From: Succinatimonas hippei | GTDB lineage: Bacteria; Pseudomonadota; Gammaproteobacteria; Enterobacterales; Succinivibrionaceae | DNA length: 64,000 nt | Direction of reading: 5' to 3' | NCBI GenBank assembly: GCA_004557545.1 | Contig: SFGV01000001.1 | Coordinates: forward strand, 52,410-116,409 | In this document: positions 27,122 to 37,043 of the stretch, piece by piece | How positions within the stretch are numbered: the stretch's first letter is position 1 | How the letters are laid out: each line of letters opens with the position of its first letter | The notes under the pieces: model-generated | Databases searched by the model: none | What the model saw: only the letters and a program-made list of their open reading frames with translations | Told to the model about the DNA's origin: nothing | Translations under genes and position numbers: made by a program

Positions 27122-27673
27122 ATGGCGAAAAACGATGCCAAGGCTGACAACGATGATGAACTTGCTACCCCCAAGGGCGGCAAAAGGCTTGTCAGGCTCA
27201 TAATCATTACTTTTTTACTTCTGGCGATCATGGCCGGAGGCTATATGGGAGCGGCTTATTTCTTTAAGTTGCCGCCCTTTGAGCCCAAAGGTCCCACGCC
27301 TGAGGAAATCGCGGCGCAGCAGGCGGCTAAAAAAGCCGCTGAGGCCGAGCGCACCCGTGACATCTATGTCTCATTTGCTCAGCCTTTTACCTTTAATCTT
27401 GATTATGGCGGGAGAGCCCATACGGCGCAGCTTGAAGCGGTGCTGGTGGTCTCAGGAAGCGCCAACGAGAAGCTCGCGAAAAAACATCTGGCTCTGCTCA
27501 ACAGCACCACTTTAAACGTGCTCTCATCTCAAAGCTATACCAGCATGCTTATGCCTTCAGGCCGTGAGCGGCTTAAGATTGAGCTTTTGGATGCGCTTCG
27601 CGGCAAGATGTCAGAGATAGCCGGAGCTCCGGTAATAGAGCAGGTTCTGTTCACGGGTTTTGTGATGCAGTGA
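27122..27673 (+). CDS. fliL: Flagellar basal-body protein FliL
   Basis: A 183-residue inner-membrane protein: one membrane helix at about 28-50 (IIITFLLLAIMAGGYMGAAY), an Ala/Glu-rich helical linker and a periplasmic stomatin-like FliL domain. It surrounds the stator and supports torque. It starts with GGAGAGAGC upstream. Confidence 0.93.
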   Translation: MAKNDAKADNDDELATPKGGKRLVRLIIITFLLLAIMAGGYMGAAYFFKLPPFEPKGPTPEEIAAQQAAKKAAEAERTRDIYVSFAQPFTFNLDYGGRAHTAQLEAVLVVSGSANEKLAKKHLALLNSTTLNVLSSQSYTSMLMPSGRERLKIELLDALRGKMSEIAGAPVIEQVLFTGFVMQ

Positions 27674-27683
27674 GGAATGACGC

Positions 27684-28730
27684 ATGACCGAATTCCTGAC
27701 TCAGGATGAAATTGACGCCCTGTTGCACGGGGCGGACGATGTTGAGCCTGAAAAACCAAAGGACGACAGCGGAGTCAAACCATTTGACTTCGGATCGCAG
27801 GAAAGAATCGTCCGCGGGCGTATGCCGACTCTCGAGCTTGTGGATGAGCGTTTTGCCCGCCACATGCGCATCAGCCTTTTCAACATGTTACGGCATTCGG
27901 CAGAGGTGACCTGGAGCGGCGTTCAGATGATGAAATTCAGCGAATACGTACAGGCGCTGTACGTTCCTACCTCGCTGAACATGGTGCGTTTCAGACCGCT
28001 CAAGGGCACGGCTCTGGTAACCCTTGAGGCCAGACTGGTTTTCATTCTGGTGGAAAACTTCTTTGGTGGTGAGGGACGCTTCCGTACCAAGATTGAGGGG
28101 CGTGAGTTTACCCCCACCGAAAGACGAATCATTCAGAAAGTTCTCAAGATGGTGTTTGAGGATTACAAGGAAGCGTGGGCTCCGGTTATGGACGTGGAGT
28201 TCGAGTACCTTGATTCCGAGGTAAACCCGTCCATGGCGAACATCGTAAGCCCCTCCGAGGTTCTGGTAGTCAATAAATTCCATATTGACCTCGACGGCGG
28301 CGGTGGAGATCTGCACATCTGCTTCCCTTACTCGATGATTGAGCCTATACGCGAGCTGCTTGACGCGGGCGTGCAGTCTGACAAGGGTGATACCGACGTA
28401 AGGTGGAACCGGGCTTTGCGTGAGGAAGTGATGGATGTACCGGTGGACATGCGGGTTAAGCTTCTTGACCGAGAGGTGAGCCTTGATGAGATCATGAACT
28501 TCAAGCCCGGTGACATCATACCGGTCAACCTGCCTGAGGATCTGCTGGTTTACGTTGAGGATCTGCCAAGCTACCGGGCCAAGCTCGGGCGCAATAAAGA
28601 CCATCTTGCCATCAAGATTAGCAAGGTTCTGGAGAGGCCCAAGAGCATGAAGAGCGAGATCTCCTTCATCAAGGGCAACAGCATCAACCTCAATGATGAG
28701 GATGAGGCTGAGGAATATGATGACGACTGA
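27684..28730 (+). CDS. fliM: Flagellar motor switch protein FliM
   Basis: A 348-residue C-ring protein. The N-terminal LTQDEIDALLHG is the CheY-phosphate binding motif, the middle domain follows, and the C-terminal SpoA domain pairs with FliN. It is standard for the family apart from an acidic tail (EDEAEEYDDD). The gap from fliL is 10 bp. Confidence 0.97.
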   Translation: MTEFLTQDEIDALLHGADDVEPEKPKDDSGVKPFDFGSQERIVRGRMPTLELVDERFARHMRISLFNMLRHSAEVTWSGVQMMKFSEYVQALYVPTSLNMVRFRPLKGTALVTLEARLVFILVENFFGGEGRFRTKIEGREFTPTERRIIQKVLKMVFEDYKEAWAPVMDVEFEYLDSEVNPSMANIVSPSEVLVVNKFHIDLDGGGGDLHICFPYSMIEPIRELLDAGVQSDKGDTDVRWNRALREEVMDVPVDMRVKLLDREVSLDEIMNFKPGDIIPVNLPEDLLVYVEDLPSYRAKLGRNKDHLAIKISKVLERPKSMKSEISFIKGNSINLNDEDEAEEYDDD

Positions 28731-28744
28731 GGATATAACTGCAT

Positions 28745-29194
28745 ATGTCAGATGATCAGAAACTGGCCGACGAATGGGCGGCAGCGCTTAATGCCCAGCA
28801 GGCGGGCGAGGCCGCGGGTGGTACTCAGGACGACGGCGGGGCAGGCGGGGTAAATGAGCCCAGCAAGGCCGAGATCGAGGCTTTTGGCGAGGACACGGCC
28901 TCTGATAACCGCGCACCGCTTTCGCGTGAGGAAAAACGCAAGCTTGACGCCATCATGGATATTCCGGTCACCATCACCATGGAGGTCGGGCACGCCAAGA
29001 TCAGCATACGAAATCTGTTGCAGTTAAATCAGGGATCGGTGATCGAACTTGAGCGTCTTGCCGGTGAGCCGCTTGACGTGCTTGTAAACGGTACCCTGAT
29101 AGCTCACGGTGAGGTTGTGGTGGTCAATGACAAGTTCGGTATAAGGCTTACCGATGTCATAAGTCAGGTCGAACGCATCAAGAAGCTCAAATGA
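28745..29194 (+). CDS. fliN: Flagellar motor switch protein FliN
   Basis: A 149-residue protein with a disordered N-terminal half and a C-terminal SpoA domain (DIPVTITMEVGHAKISIRNL, then LDVLVNGTLIAHGEVVVV). It forms the lower C-ring with FliM. It overlaps fliO by four bases. Confidence 0.97.
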   Translation: MSDDQKLADEWAAALNAQQAGEAAGGTQDDGGAGGVNEPSKAEIEAFGEDTASDNRAPLSREEKRKLDAIMDIPVTITMEVGHAKISIRNLLQLNQGSVIELERLAGEPLDVLVNGTLIAHGEVVVVNDKFGIRLTDVISQVERIKKLK

Positions 29195-29616
29195 AAACTC
29201 TCGCGGCATCCGTAGCGGCATTGCTGATGCCGCTTTGCGCTTTCGCTGAAGGCAGCGCCAACGCGGTCCCAAAAGGCGCTCCTGGCACAGGTCAGATAGT
29301 CTCCTGGCTCTTCTCAACCTGCGTTATAGTCGCGATCATCTTTGTGCTGGCCTACATTGTAAAAAAGACCAGACTGCGGGCGGTCGGAGGAGGACATTGC
29401 AGGATCCTCTCGCAGATCCCGTTAGGTCCCAAGGAAAGAGCAGCCGAGATAGTGATAGCCGGGCGCCATCTTATAGTCGGGGTTACCAGCCAGCAGATCA
29501 CTCTGCTTGCGGATCTTGGCACTGACGGCAGGGAATTTGCCGCGAAGCTGTCATCTCAGACCAAAGCTCTGAACACTGATGAGACACAAAAAGGTGAGAG
29601 TGATGATAAGCGCTAA
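29191..29616 (+). CDS. fliO: Flagellar export protein FliO
   Basis: A 141-residue protein with a signal-like N-terminus, one membrane helix (about 32-55) and a short cytoplasmic domain containing [24 protein letters not shown] residues ([20 protein letters not shown]). It assists FliP ring assembly. It overlaps fliP. Confidence 0.9.
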   Translation: MKTLAASVAALLMPLCAFAEGSANAVPKGAPGTGQIVSWLFSTCVIVAIIFVLAYIVKKTRLRAVGGGHCRILSQIPLGPKERAAEIVIAGRHLIVGVTSQQITLLADLGTDGREFAAKLSSQTKALNTDETQKGESDDKR

Positions 29617-30427
29617 AAGAGAGAGTGTCGTGGCCCTTAAAGGATCGCTTCATCATCTTGTAAAGGTATTCGCGCTGGCGTTTCTGGCGCTTTTATCAAG
29701 CGGCATAATGCTCTATCTTTGCGCCGCGCACGCGGCTGACCTTAACATCAGCGCCTTTACAGTCAAGACCAACCCCGACGGAACCTCTGATTACAGCGTG
29801 TCATTGCAGGTCGTGATCCTCATGACCCTGCTCTCGTTCCTGCCATCGATCCTGATCATGATGACCTCATTTACGCGCATAGTTGTGGTGCTGGCCATTT
29901 TAAGGCAGGCCATGGGGCTTCAGACATCGCCATCAAACCAGGTGATCATAGGTATCGCAATTTTTCTTACGCTTTTTATCATGACGCCGGTCTTTGATCA
30001 GATGTACACCGGCGCGATCGAGCCTTATCTGAACGATCAGATCCAGGCTCGCGAGGCCTTTGACCGGGCGCAGGTGCCTTTAAAGCATTTTATGGTCGAG
30101 CAGACCAGATTGTCGGATCTCAACGCGTTCTCTGATTACGCGGGAGAAAAAGCCGACAAGCCTGAGGATCTGCCGCTTAGGGTAGTGATCCCGGCCTTTA
30201 TGATCTCAGAGCTCAAGACCGCATTTCAGATAGGCTTTATGATCTTCCTGCCCTTTCTGATAATCGACCTCGTGGTGGCGTCGATCCTCATGGCCATGGG
30301 TATGATGATGCTCTCGCCTATGATCGTATCATTGCCTTTTAAGCTGATGCTCTTTGTGCTGGTGGACGGGTGGACGCTCATTACGGGAACGCTTGTACAG
30401 AGTTACGGTCTGGGGGTTCCATCATAG
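29603..30427 (+). CDS. fliP: Flagellar export gate protein FliP
   Basis: A core membrane protein of the type III export gate. Strong blocks are [20 protein letters not shown] and [21 protein letters not shown] prefer ATG 29603, preceded by AAGGTGAGAG, to ATG 29579, which has no ribosome site; both overlap fliO. The preferred start gives 274 residues including a cleavable signal peptide ending near AAHAADL. Confidence 0.95.
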   Translation: MISAKRESVVALKGSLHHLVKVFALAFLALLSSGIMLYLCAAHAADLNISAFTVKTNPDGTSDYSVSLQVVILMTLLSFLPSILIMMTSFTRIVVVLAILRQAMGLQTSPSNQVIIGIAIFLTLFIMTPVFDQMYTGAIEPYLNDQIQAREAFDRAQVPLKHFMVEQTRLSDLNAFSDYAGEKADKPEDLPLRVVIPAFMISELKTAFQIGFMIFLPFLIIDLVVASILMAMGMMMLSPMIVSLPFKLMLFVLVDGWTLITGTLVQSYGLGVPS

Positions 30428-30437
30428 GAGGAGACCA

Positions 30438-30707
30438 ATGCAGCCTGAAGTATTTGTTGATATCGTGCGCCAGGCGCTGGGTCTGGTAGCCCTGCTGGTC
30501 GCCGCTTCGATCATCCCATCGCTGGTGGTAGGTCTTGTGGTTTCAATCTTTCAGACCGCGACCTCGATTAACGAGCAGACACTTTCTTTCCTGCCCAGAC
30601 TGTTAGTTACGGTAGGAGCGCTCATGGTCGGAGCTCACTGGGGACTTGAGAAACTCATGTCGTTCTTCAGGATGCTCATCGACGAGATCCCGCAGGTTAT
30701 AGCCTAG
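30438..30707 (+). CDS. fliQ: Flagellar export gate protein FliQ
   Basis: An 89-residue protein with two membrane helices. It starts MQPEVFVDIVRQALGL at ATG 30438 behind AGGAGGAG; a longer frame from 30354 merely overlaps fliP. Size and the block VGLVVSIFQTATSINEQTLS are typical. Confidence 0.95.
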   Translation: MQPEVFVDIVRQALGLVALLVAASIIPSLVVGLVVSIFQTATSINEQTLSFLPRLLVTVGALMVGAHWGLEKLMSFFRMLIDEIPQVIA

Positions 30708-30712
30708 ACAAG

Positions 30713-31507
30713 ATGGACTTTTTAGATCCGATCACTTTAGGCGGTCTGGCCTCGCTGATCTTCCCTTTCTGCAGGATCTCGGGCTTTCTCGCGACATTCT
30801 TTGTGATCTCAGGCAGTACGGTGCCGATGCTTGTAAGAGCGCTTCTTGCCATGGCGTTTACCGTATGCCTGCTTCCTTCAATTCCCGCGCCGCCACAGGG
30901 ACTGTACGTGTTCTCGCTCATGGGCGTGATAACCGTATTTGAGGAGGTTTTAAAAGGTCTCGCGATTGGGTACATGACCCAGCTTTTATCTCAGATCTTT
31001 ACCATGGCAGGTCAGGTTGTGGCGATGCAGACAGGCCTTGGATTCGCCTCGCTTGTGGATCCGGTATCAGGAACCAACGCTCCTGTGGTAGGTCAGTTCT
31101 TTACCATTCTCACCATTCTGGTGTTTTTTGCGCTTGATGGTCATCTGGCGTTCTTCCGCATGCTGCTTTTAAGCTTTGAGACCATGCCAATTGGCGGGGG
31201 CTTTATCCCGCCTGGCGGACTGTACTCAATCGCGTCCTTTGGCGCCTTTATGTTTCAGGGCGCGGTGGCGATGTCGCTCTCTGCCATCTGCACCATGCTG
31301 GTGGTCAACTTCACTTTGGGTGTTATGACAAGAGCCGCTCCGCAGCTCAATATATTCTCGCTGGGCTTTGCCGTATCCATGATCGTGGGTATTGTGGTAC
31401 TGGTTTTTAGCCTTAACGCCTATACCGGGAATTTTACGCGTGACTTCAACGCCATCATTGAGCATACCTGCTCTTTAATTGGCACCAGCTGTGAAGGACC
31501 ACTCTGA
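30713..31507 (+). CDS. fliR: Flagellar export gate protein FliR
   Basis: A 264-residue polytopic protein with about six membrane segments, including GQVVAMQTGLGFASLVDPVS, the most conserved FliR stretch. It closes the FliP-FliQ export pore. It is the last gene of this flagellar operon. flhB, usually next, is not here; a terminator follows instead. Confidence 0.95.
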   Translation: MDFLDPITLGGLASLIFPFCRISGFLATFFVISGSTVPMLVRALLAMAFTVCLLPSIPAPPQGLYVFSLMGVITVFEEVLKGLAIGYMTQLLSQIFTMAGQVVAMQTGLGFASLVDPVSGTNAPVVGQFFTILTILVFFALDGHLAFFRMLLLSFETMPIGGGFIPPGGLYSIASFGAFMFQGAVAMSLSAICTMLVVNFTLGVMTRAAPQLNIFSLGFAVSMIVGIVVLVFSLNAYTGNFTRDFNAIIEHTCSLIGTSCEGPL

Positions 31508-31520
31508 GTGAATGAAGATG

Positions 31521-31547
31521 AAACCGCCCGCTTCCGCGGGCGGTTTT
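31521..31547. terminator. Terminator between fliR and ppnN
   Basis: A perfect 11-bp stem AAACCGCCCGC/GCGGGCGGTTT with a 4-base loop, 13 bp after fliR and 15 bp beyond the end of convergent ppnN. It could serve both genes. Confidence 0.85.
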
Positions 31548-31562
31548 AAGACAGAGTAACTT

Positions 31563-32951
31563 TTATTTCTTATCCTCAACGAATTTGTAGCACGGTGTGT
31601 ACTTGCGCCCCGAAAGCAGGATACGTCCCTGATCGATAAAGTCCTGCATCAGCTGTCCCATACCCTCGATGATATCGCTGTCACCATGCAGACTGAAGGG
31701 ACCATGCTCCTGAACCTCGCGTATTCCTTCTTCTTTGACGTTGCCAGAAACAATTCCGGAGAAGGCGTTGCGCAGAGCCACGGCAAGCAGCCATGGTTCC
31801 TGATCATGACGCAGCACGAGCTTGTCCATGGTTTCATGATTTACCTTAAGCGGCTGCTGGAGCACCTCTGGAACGGTAAGCGTCCAGTTGAAGCAGTATG
31901 AGTCGTGCAGAAGCGTGCGGTGGTCTGTGACCGTATCAAGGTTTTTGCGCACCTCAACGGCCACCGCGTCAGGATCGTTGTCAATTCTCGTGTAACAGCG
32001 CTTGATCTCAGGACCAAAGCAGGTAACCAGGAAGCGCTCTAAAGTATCAAAATACTTTTTGCATTTCTCGTTGCCAGTGAGGATCAGGGGCAGCATGGTA
32101 TGCCGGTTATCAGGATGCAACTTGAGTGCGAGTATGAATAAAAGCTCTTCCGCTGTCCCAGGTCCTCCCGGGAAGATCACTATGCTGTGACCAAGACGCA
32201 CGAAGGCCTCGAGACGTTTTTCTATATCAGGCAGGATCACCAGATCCGAGACCATTGAGTTAGGCGGTTCGGCCGCGATGATTGACGGTTCGGTAAGTCC
32301 AAGAAGTCTGCATTTGTCAGTTGAGCATTGCAGAACATGTCCCATGATGGCTCCTTTCATAGGAGCCTCCATGACGCCCGGGCCGCAACCGGTGCAGATG
32401 TCTATACGTCTAAGTCCAAGAGCGTAACCTACGTGGTAGGCGTAATCGTACTCATCAGGAGGAATTGAGTGACCTCCCCAGCAAACGGCAATATTGGGTT
32501 TGACTCCCGCGGTAAGCACATTGGCGTTTCTTAAGATGAGAAAGATATAGTTGGTGATGAGATCGCGTCTTGGCGCGTCCTTGTCACCGCCGGCGAGTTT
32601 TTTGAGAAACTCTGTGTTATAGACATTAAGCTGCACGATGTCGCGCAGTACCGCGTAAAGGTGTTTGCGCAGACTTTTTATGATCTGCCCGTCAACTACC
32701 GAGGACTTGGGAGGGTTTATCAGCTCTATCTTAAGTCCACGCTCGGTTCTTACAACATTTATATCGAAATTCTCGAAATTCTCGAGCATTTCCTTGGTAT
32801 TGTCGGTGAGGTTTCCACTGTTCAGCACCGCAAGCGAGCAGTTGCGGTAAAGGCTGTATAGGTCGCCCTGATATATGTTCGAGATGCTGTCGGCCTCAAT
32901 CTGGGTCAGAAGCGCCATAGAACCTGAAGGCCAAACCACCTGTATGCTCAT
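31563..32951 (-). CDS. ppnN: Nucleotide 5'-monophosphate nucleosidase PpnN (LOG family)
   Basis: A 462-residue protein of the YgdH/PpnN type: an N-terminal domain, a central Rossmann LOG domain with VCWGGHSI and the phosphoribohydrolase motif PGGPGTAEELLFIL, and a C-terminal DUF3412-like domain. PpnN cleaves purine and pyrimidine monophosphates to base and ribose-5-phosphate, and in Escherichia coli it is controlled by (p)ppGpp. Length and all three parts match the gammaproteobacterial form. Confidence 0.93.
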   Translation of the reverse strand: MSIQVVWPSGSMALLTQIEADSISNIYQGDLYSLYRNCSLAVLNSGNLTDNTKEMLENFENFDINVVRTERGLKIELINPPKSSVVDGQIIKSLRKHLYAVLRDIVQLNVYNTEFLKKLAGGDKDAPRRDLITNYIFLILRNANVLTAGVKPNIAVCWGGHSIPPDEYDYAYHVGYALGLRRIDICTGCGPGVMEAPMKGAIMGHVLQCSTDKCRLLGLTEPSIIAAEPPNSMVSDLVILPDIEKRLEAFVRLGHSIVIFPGGPGTAEELLFILALKLHPDNRHTMLPLILTGNEKCKKYFDTLERFLVTCFGPEIKRCYTRIDNDPDAVAVEVRKNLDTVTDHRTLLHDSYCFNWTLTVPEVLQQPLKVNHETMDKLVLRHDQEPWLLAVALRNAFSGIVSGNVKEEGIREVQEHGPFSLHGDSDIIEGMGQLMQDFIDQGRILLSGRKYTPCYKFVEDKK

Positions 32952-33036
32952 AGATCTTTATCCTTTCAAACGTGACCTTCTGATTTTAACCTTATGAGTG
33001 TTAACTCTGATCATAAAAGTCAAAGACTAAGACATT

Positions 33037-33843
33037 TTATTGCCTGAGAGTTCTTGGGGCGTCCTGTAAAAATCCGGCGCTCGCGCGTACAGGGTTGATG
33101 TCTATTCCGCCGCGGCGCGTAAACGCGCAGCGCACGCAAAGCGATGAGGGATTGAGCTGGGTCATGATGTCGCTGTAGATAAGCTCGCAGCACTGCTCAT
33201 GAAAGCCACGGTGATTTCGAAGCGAGATTAGATAAGCCAGAAGACCTTCTTTTGAGATCTTTTTGCCCTCATAACTTATGAATACCTCGGCGTGATCCGG
33301 CTGTCCGGTGACCGGACAGAGAGTGCGCAGAATGTCTGAGCGCAGGGTCTCTTTTACCTTTCCATCCTCATTTTTTAAAAGATCAGGCTTGTACTCGTAG
33401 GTAATTTCGGAGGGGCTGAGGGAGTCGATTAAGACACCTTTTTTTTCTGATGGAGTGAAAGGGCAGTTCTCATCTGTAAAGACATTCACCTCCACCTCAC
33501 TTTTTAGCTCGTGTTCGAGATCATGCGCTATCACCCGGGCTACTTCATCAGCTGAGGCGAATTTTGTCATCGTAAAGGAGAGCAGGTAGAGCTTGAGGGA
33601 TTTTGACTCGATAATTCTCGCAGAGGACGCGTCAACTTTCATGCTGGCGCACAAGGACATTGGGACACCGTCGCGATCAAGACAGGTGATCTCGTACATG
33701 CGCCAGAGATCGTATCCATAAAATTGATTCATCTTAAACTGGGATCTTCCAATCGCGCGCTCTATAGGGCGGAGCAATGAGGGATCGTATTCATCACCGT
33801 AGCAGGTTTTCCCTTGTCCAAGCTGAAGTTTTTTTAACGCCAT
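33037..33843 (-). CDS. queF: 7-cyano-7-deazaguanine reductase QueF (long form)
   Basis: A 268-residue two-domain QueF that reduces preQ0 to preQ1 with NADPH in queuosine synthesis. The catalytic region LCPVTGQPDHAEVFISYEG and LRNHRGFHEQCCELIYSDI are conserved, and FTMTKFAS lies in the N-terminal half. The long, duplicated form is the gammaproteobacterial type. No preQ1 riboswitch was recognised upstream. Confidence 0.93.
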   Translation of the reverse strand: MALKKLQLGQGKTCYGDEYDPSLLRPIERAIGRSQFKMNQFYGYDLWRMYEITCLDRDGVPMSLCASMKVDASSARIIESKSLKLYLLSFTMTKFASADEVARVIAHDLEHELKSEVEVNVFTDENCPFTPSEKKGVLIDSLSPSEITYEYKPDLLKNEDGKVKETLRSDILRTLCPVTGQPDHAEVFISYEGKKISKEGLLAYLISLRNHRGFHEQCCELIYSDIMTQLNPSSLCVRCAFTRRGGIDINPVRASAGFLQDAPRTLRQ

Positions 33844-34143
33844 ATCTGTTGTCGCTTCCCATATATTTGCACCAGGAGATCTTAACTATAAAGAGAAGGC
33901 GAAGTGTTTGCCAGAATTTTCCGCAAGGACAATATGTTTTCGTCGGCTATGTATGAGAGAAGAACGTTTGTGATTATGGCGGAGCGTATATTAGTTCCGG
34001 ATCCAGAGCGTCTTATATGCCTTTTTTACGTAGTCTTTGGATATTTTTTTGTTGGCAGAAAAGAAATTTAAGACAAGGAGAAAAGAAATTCGCGGATAAA
34101 TATAAGCCCGGATTTTTAGTCTCCGGACGTGTGAAGTATTCAG
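33844..34143. other. Intergenic region between endA end and queF start
   Basis: 300 bp with no ORF worth reporting. A short CCGGA/TCCGG stem near 34111-34129 could be the end of the endA transcript but lacks a T run. Nothing else was recognised. Confidence 0.4.
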
Positions 34144-34881
34144 CTAACGTGGCTTTGAAATTCCGCACTTTGAACTTATAAAACGGTTATCAGTTCCCTG
34201 ACGTTTTTTAATCAGGCTGTTCCACAGGCACTCGTCAGCGTCTGGCGGATAGATCTCATCCCAAACCTCGTAGAGCTTGCGCTGGTTTTTGGAGAGCTGT
34301 ACTTTATAGGTTTCTGACATGTAGAGCATGGCGCGGGCGGCTATACCGCGCGCGCGTTGCGGAATTTCTGCGCTACGATCCTGAAAGTTAATATGCATCT
34401 CGCATTTGCCATACATAGGGGATCCGTTGCCCTGGGTATAACGGTAATTGCTGCGATCGCCGTTGACCTCGCCTACCGCGGGATACAGATTGTGCAGATC
34501 GCCTTCGGCTTTCTTAAATTCCTCGCTTTCAACTTCGCATTTCTTGCGCCCGCCATCCTGCCAGCATTGCATAAAGTGACCAAACTGCCAGGCCGGCATC
34601 ATATGCTCAGCCTCAATACGGGCGGCCCGTCGCGGGTTGCGGCGCGCCTTATAGCCGCACGATCTGAGATCTGGTGTGTAACGGTTTTTTGAAAATACCA
34701 GAGGGCAGCCGCAGTATAAGGTTTTGGGATCTTTGAGCTGTCTGAAGATCCCAGGCATCGCGCGCTTGGCGTCGTTAAAATCGTCAAAAGAGCCATCAGA
34801 GACTGCGGCGCAGGACGACGAAGCCTGAAAAATAAAGCCAGCGCACAGCGCCGTTATGAACTTTGATAAAAATCTGGGCAT
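34144..34881 (-). CDS. endA: Secreted endonuclease I (EndA/Dns family)
   Basis: A 245-residue periplasmic or extracellular nuclease. The start M at 34881 (GGTGAG upstream) gives a clean signal peptide ending SSSCAAVS; the frame opens seven codons earlier at 34902. The nuclease core RIEAEHMMPAWQFGHFMQCW plus GDLHNLYPAVGEVNGDRSNY holds the catalytic His and metal ligands. Multiple cysteines suggest periplasmic disulfides. It degrades double-stranded DNA. Confidence 0.92.
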   Translation of the reverse strand: MPRFLSKFITALCAGFIFQASSSCAAVSDGSFDDFNDAKRAMPGIFRQLKDPKTLYCGCPLVFSKNRYTPDLRSCGYKARRNPRRAARIEAEHMMPAWQFGHFMQCWQDGGRKKCEVESEEFKKAEGDLHNLYPAVGEVNGDRSNYRYTQGNGSPMYGKCEMHINFQDRSAEIPQRARGIAARAMLYMSETYKVQLSKNQRKLYEVWDEIYPPDADECLWNSLIKKRQGTDNRFISSKCGISKPR

Positions 34882-34980
34882 GTTCTCACCGGACTTGTAC
34901 AATCATTTGTATTTCGTATTTTAATGTCTGAATCGGTTTGATCAGAAATTAACGCTCAGAGTTTAGGAGTAAGAAAGATC

Positions 34981-35835
34981 ATGAAAGAGACGCATCTGCG
35001 TTCAATCCCGTGTTTTGGCGTGGCCGGAAACTTTACGGGACACCTTGAGCAGGCGGGAGAAGCGGTTGATTTTACCAGGGTCAAAGCGGCCGCCGGAGCT
35101 CCCAAGGCATTGTTCCCTACCTATATTCCCGGGGGCAGGCATGAGGGAGTGCCTGAGTTTTTGAGCGTATTTCCTTTTGACGAGTACAGGCTGATCTTCC
35201 CAAAGCTTGAGGAGGAGAGCTTTAACCTTCAGATAGAGCCGGAGTGCGCGCTGATAGCGGACGTAAAATGGGACAATTTTGTCGTAACTGAGATAAAGCC
35301 ATTTGCTTTCGCCGCCTCAAATGACTGCTCGATACGCCGCAAGGGAGCGAAAAAGATCTCTGAGAAAAAGAACTGGGGACCTTCCAGTAAGGGACTTGGC
35401 GCCAATCTTATCGCGATTGACGAGTTCAAAAAGGGCGGGATCCTCGACAGGTACCGCATCGCGAGCTTTCTCATCCGCGGTGGAGAGGCTTTTGATTACG
35501 GAGAGGATTCCGCCGTACGCGATTACAGTTATTTCTACGATACCCTGCTTGACTGGTGCGTTGACAAGATAAATAACCAGGCCGATGAGGGACCTGCGGA
35601 AAACATTGGCAAATATCTGGTTGCCGCGGATTGTCCTAAACAGATCATGATCTCAGTCGGGGCTACCCGTTACACAGACTATGGCCAGCATAATTTCCTT
35701 CAAAACGGGGATCGCAGTGTAGTGGTTGTCTATCCTGAGGACGTATACAGCCATGATGATATAGCAAAAAGGGCTATCAGGGATAATCTTGAGGAGGATG
35801 ACATTTCCGTCATATCTCAGGAAGTCGTGCTCTGA
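34981..35835 (+). CDS. DUF5718-like uncharacterised protein
   Basis: A 284-residue soluble protein with no signal peptide. The N-terminus FGVAGNFTGHLEQAGEAVDF and the block WGPSSKGLGANLIAIDEF are what I recall of the DUF5718 family. Its fold has some resemblance to fumarylacetoacetate-hydrolase-like proteins in the KWDNFVVTEIKPFAFAASND region, but I cannot assign a reaction. It starts at ATG 34981 after TTTAGGAG, divergent from endA and convergent with metK. Family name is from memory. Confidence 0.6.
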   Translation: MKETHLRSIPCFGVAGNFTGHLEQAGEAVDFTRVKAAAGAPKALFPTYIPGGRHEGVPEFLSVFPFDEYRLIFPKLEEESFNLQIEPECALIADVKWDNFVVTEIKPFAFAASNDCSIRRKGAKKISEKKNWGPSSKGLGANLIAIDEFKKGGILDRYRIASFLIRGGEAFDYGEDSAVRDYSYFYDTLLDWCVDKINNQADEGPAENIGKYLVAADCPKQIMISVGATRYTDYGQHNFLQNGDRSVVVVYPEDVYSHDDIAKRAIRDNLEEDDISVISQEVVL

Positions 35836-35850
35836 AAGACCTGATCAGGG

Positions 35851-35878
35851 AAAAAAAATCCGGCGCCTCGCGCCGGAT
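35851..35878 (-). terminator. Terminator of metK
   Basis: A 9-bp stem ATCCGGCGC/GCGCCGGAT with a CTC loop. On the minus strand it is followed by eight T residues, so it mainly serves metK. Confidence 0.85.
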
Positions 35879-35894
35879 CTCAAGCTAAGACAAA

Positions 35895-37043
35895 TCAGGC
35901 GAGAGCCGCCTTAAGTTCTTCGGTCTTATCGGTCTTCTCCCACGGGAACTCCTCACGTCCGAAGTGTCCGTAGGTCGCGGTCTTGAGGTAAATCGGTCTT
36001 AACAGATCAAGCATCTTGATAAGGCCGTATGGTCTTAGGTCAAAGACCTTGGGGACTGCCGCGGCGATCTTCTCGTCGTCATACCTGCCGGTGCCGTAAG
36101 TATTTACGGAAATTGAAACAGGCTGGGCAACACCGATGGCGTAGGAGACCTGAAGCTCACATCTGCTGGCAAGACCGGCCGCGACAATGTTCTTGGCGAC
36201 ATAGCGGGCAGCGTAGGCCGCGGAGCGGTCAACTTTTGAAGGATCTTTGCCAGAGAAGCACCCACCGCCGTGAGCGGCAGCGCCGCCGTAGGTATCGACA
36301 ATGATCTTGCGTCCGGTTACGCCGCAGTCTCCAACCGGTCCGCCAATCACAAAGCGCCCGGTCGGGTTAATGAAATACTTGGTGTTTTTTGTCAGGAACT
36401 TGGAAGGGATCACCTTCTTTATGATCTCCTCCATCACACCCTCGTGCACCGTATCCTGAGTGACGTTCGGATCATGCTGGGTTGAGAGCACAACGGTGTC
36501 AATACCCGCGATTGAGCCGTCATCGTTGTATACGAAGGTTACCTGGCTCTTGGCGTCAGGACGCAGGAAAGGCAGGATATGCTTCTTGCGGCATTCAGCC
36601 TGTCTTTGCATGAGCATGTGCGCGTAAGTAATAGGAGCAGGCATCAGTACCGGGGTTTCGGTGCAGGCGTAGCCGAACATAAGACCCTGATCTCCGGCGC
36701 CCTGATCTTCAGGAAGCGCGCGATCAACGCCCTGATTGATGTCAGGAGACTGCTTGCCGATAGCGTTGATGAAAGCGCAATAGCGTCCGTCAAATCCAAC
36801 TTCAGAGGTGTTGTACCCAATGTCACATACGGTTTTACGAACCTTGGCCTCAAGATCGACATGGGCGGTTGATGAAATCTCTCCCGCTACGAGGATTAGC
36901 CCGGTTTTAACCAGGGTTTCACATGCTACGTGGGCGTGCTTGTCAACGGCGAGATAAGCGTCAAGCACGGTATCCGAAATCTGATCGGCTATCTTATCGG
37001 GATGTCCTTCTGATACTGATTCTGAAGTGAAAAGTCTAGACAT
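35895..37043 (-). CDS. metK: S-adenosylmethionine synthetase
   Basis: A 382-residue enzyme making SAM from methionine and ATP. It has [14 protein letters not shown] at the N-terminus, the ATP-binding [12 protein letters not shown] near 115 and [20 protein letters not shown] start at ATG 37043 ([10 protein letters not shown]), preceded by TTGGAG; the frame opens four codons upstream at a TTG. No SAM riboswitch was recognised in the leader. Confidence 0.96.
   Translation of the reverse strand: MSRLFTSESVSEGHPDKIADQISDTVLDAYLAVDKHAHVACETLVKTGLILVAGEISSTAHVDLEAKVRKTVCDIGYNTSEVGFDGRYCAFINAIGKQSPDINQGVDRALPEDQGAGDQGLMFGYACTETPVLMPAPITYAHMLMQRQAECRKKHILPFLRPDAKSQVTFVYNDDGSIAGIDTVVLSTQHDPNVTQDTVHEGVMEEIIKKVIPSKFLTKNTKYFINPTGRFVIGGPVGDCGVTGRKIIVDTYGGAAAHGGGCFSGKDPSKVDRSAAYAARYVAKNIVAAGLASRCELQVSYAIGVAQPVSISVNTYGTGRYDDEKIAAAVPKVFDLRPYGLIKMLDLLRPIYLKTATYGHFGREEFPWEKTDKTEELKAALA

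Noticed and set aside
27888..28604. Antisense frame of 238 codons opposite fliM
   Set aside because: Shadow of a strongly conserved fliM; no start signal and no recognisable family.
33844..33950. preQ1 riboswitch before queF
   Set aside because: No small pseudoknot with the expected A-rich tail could be drawn.
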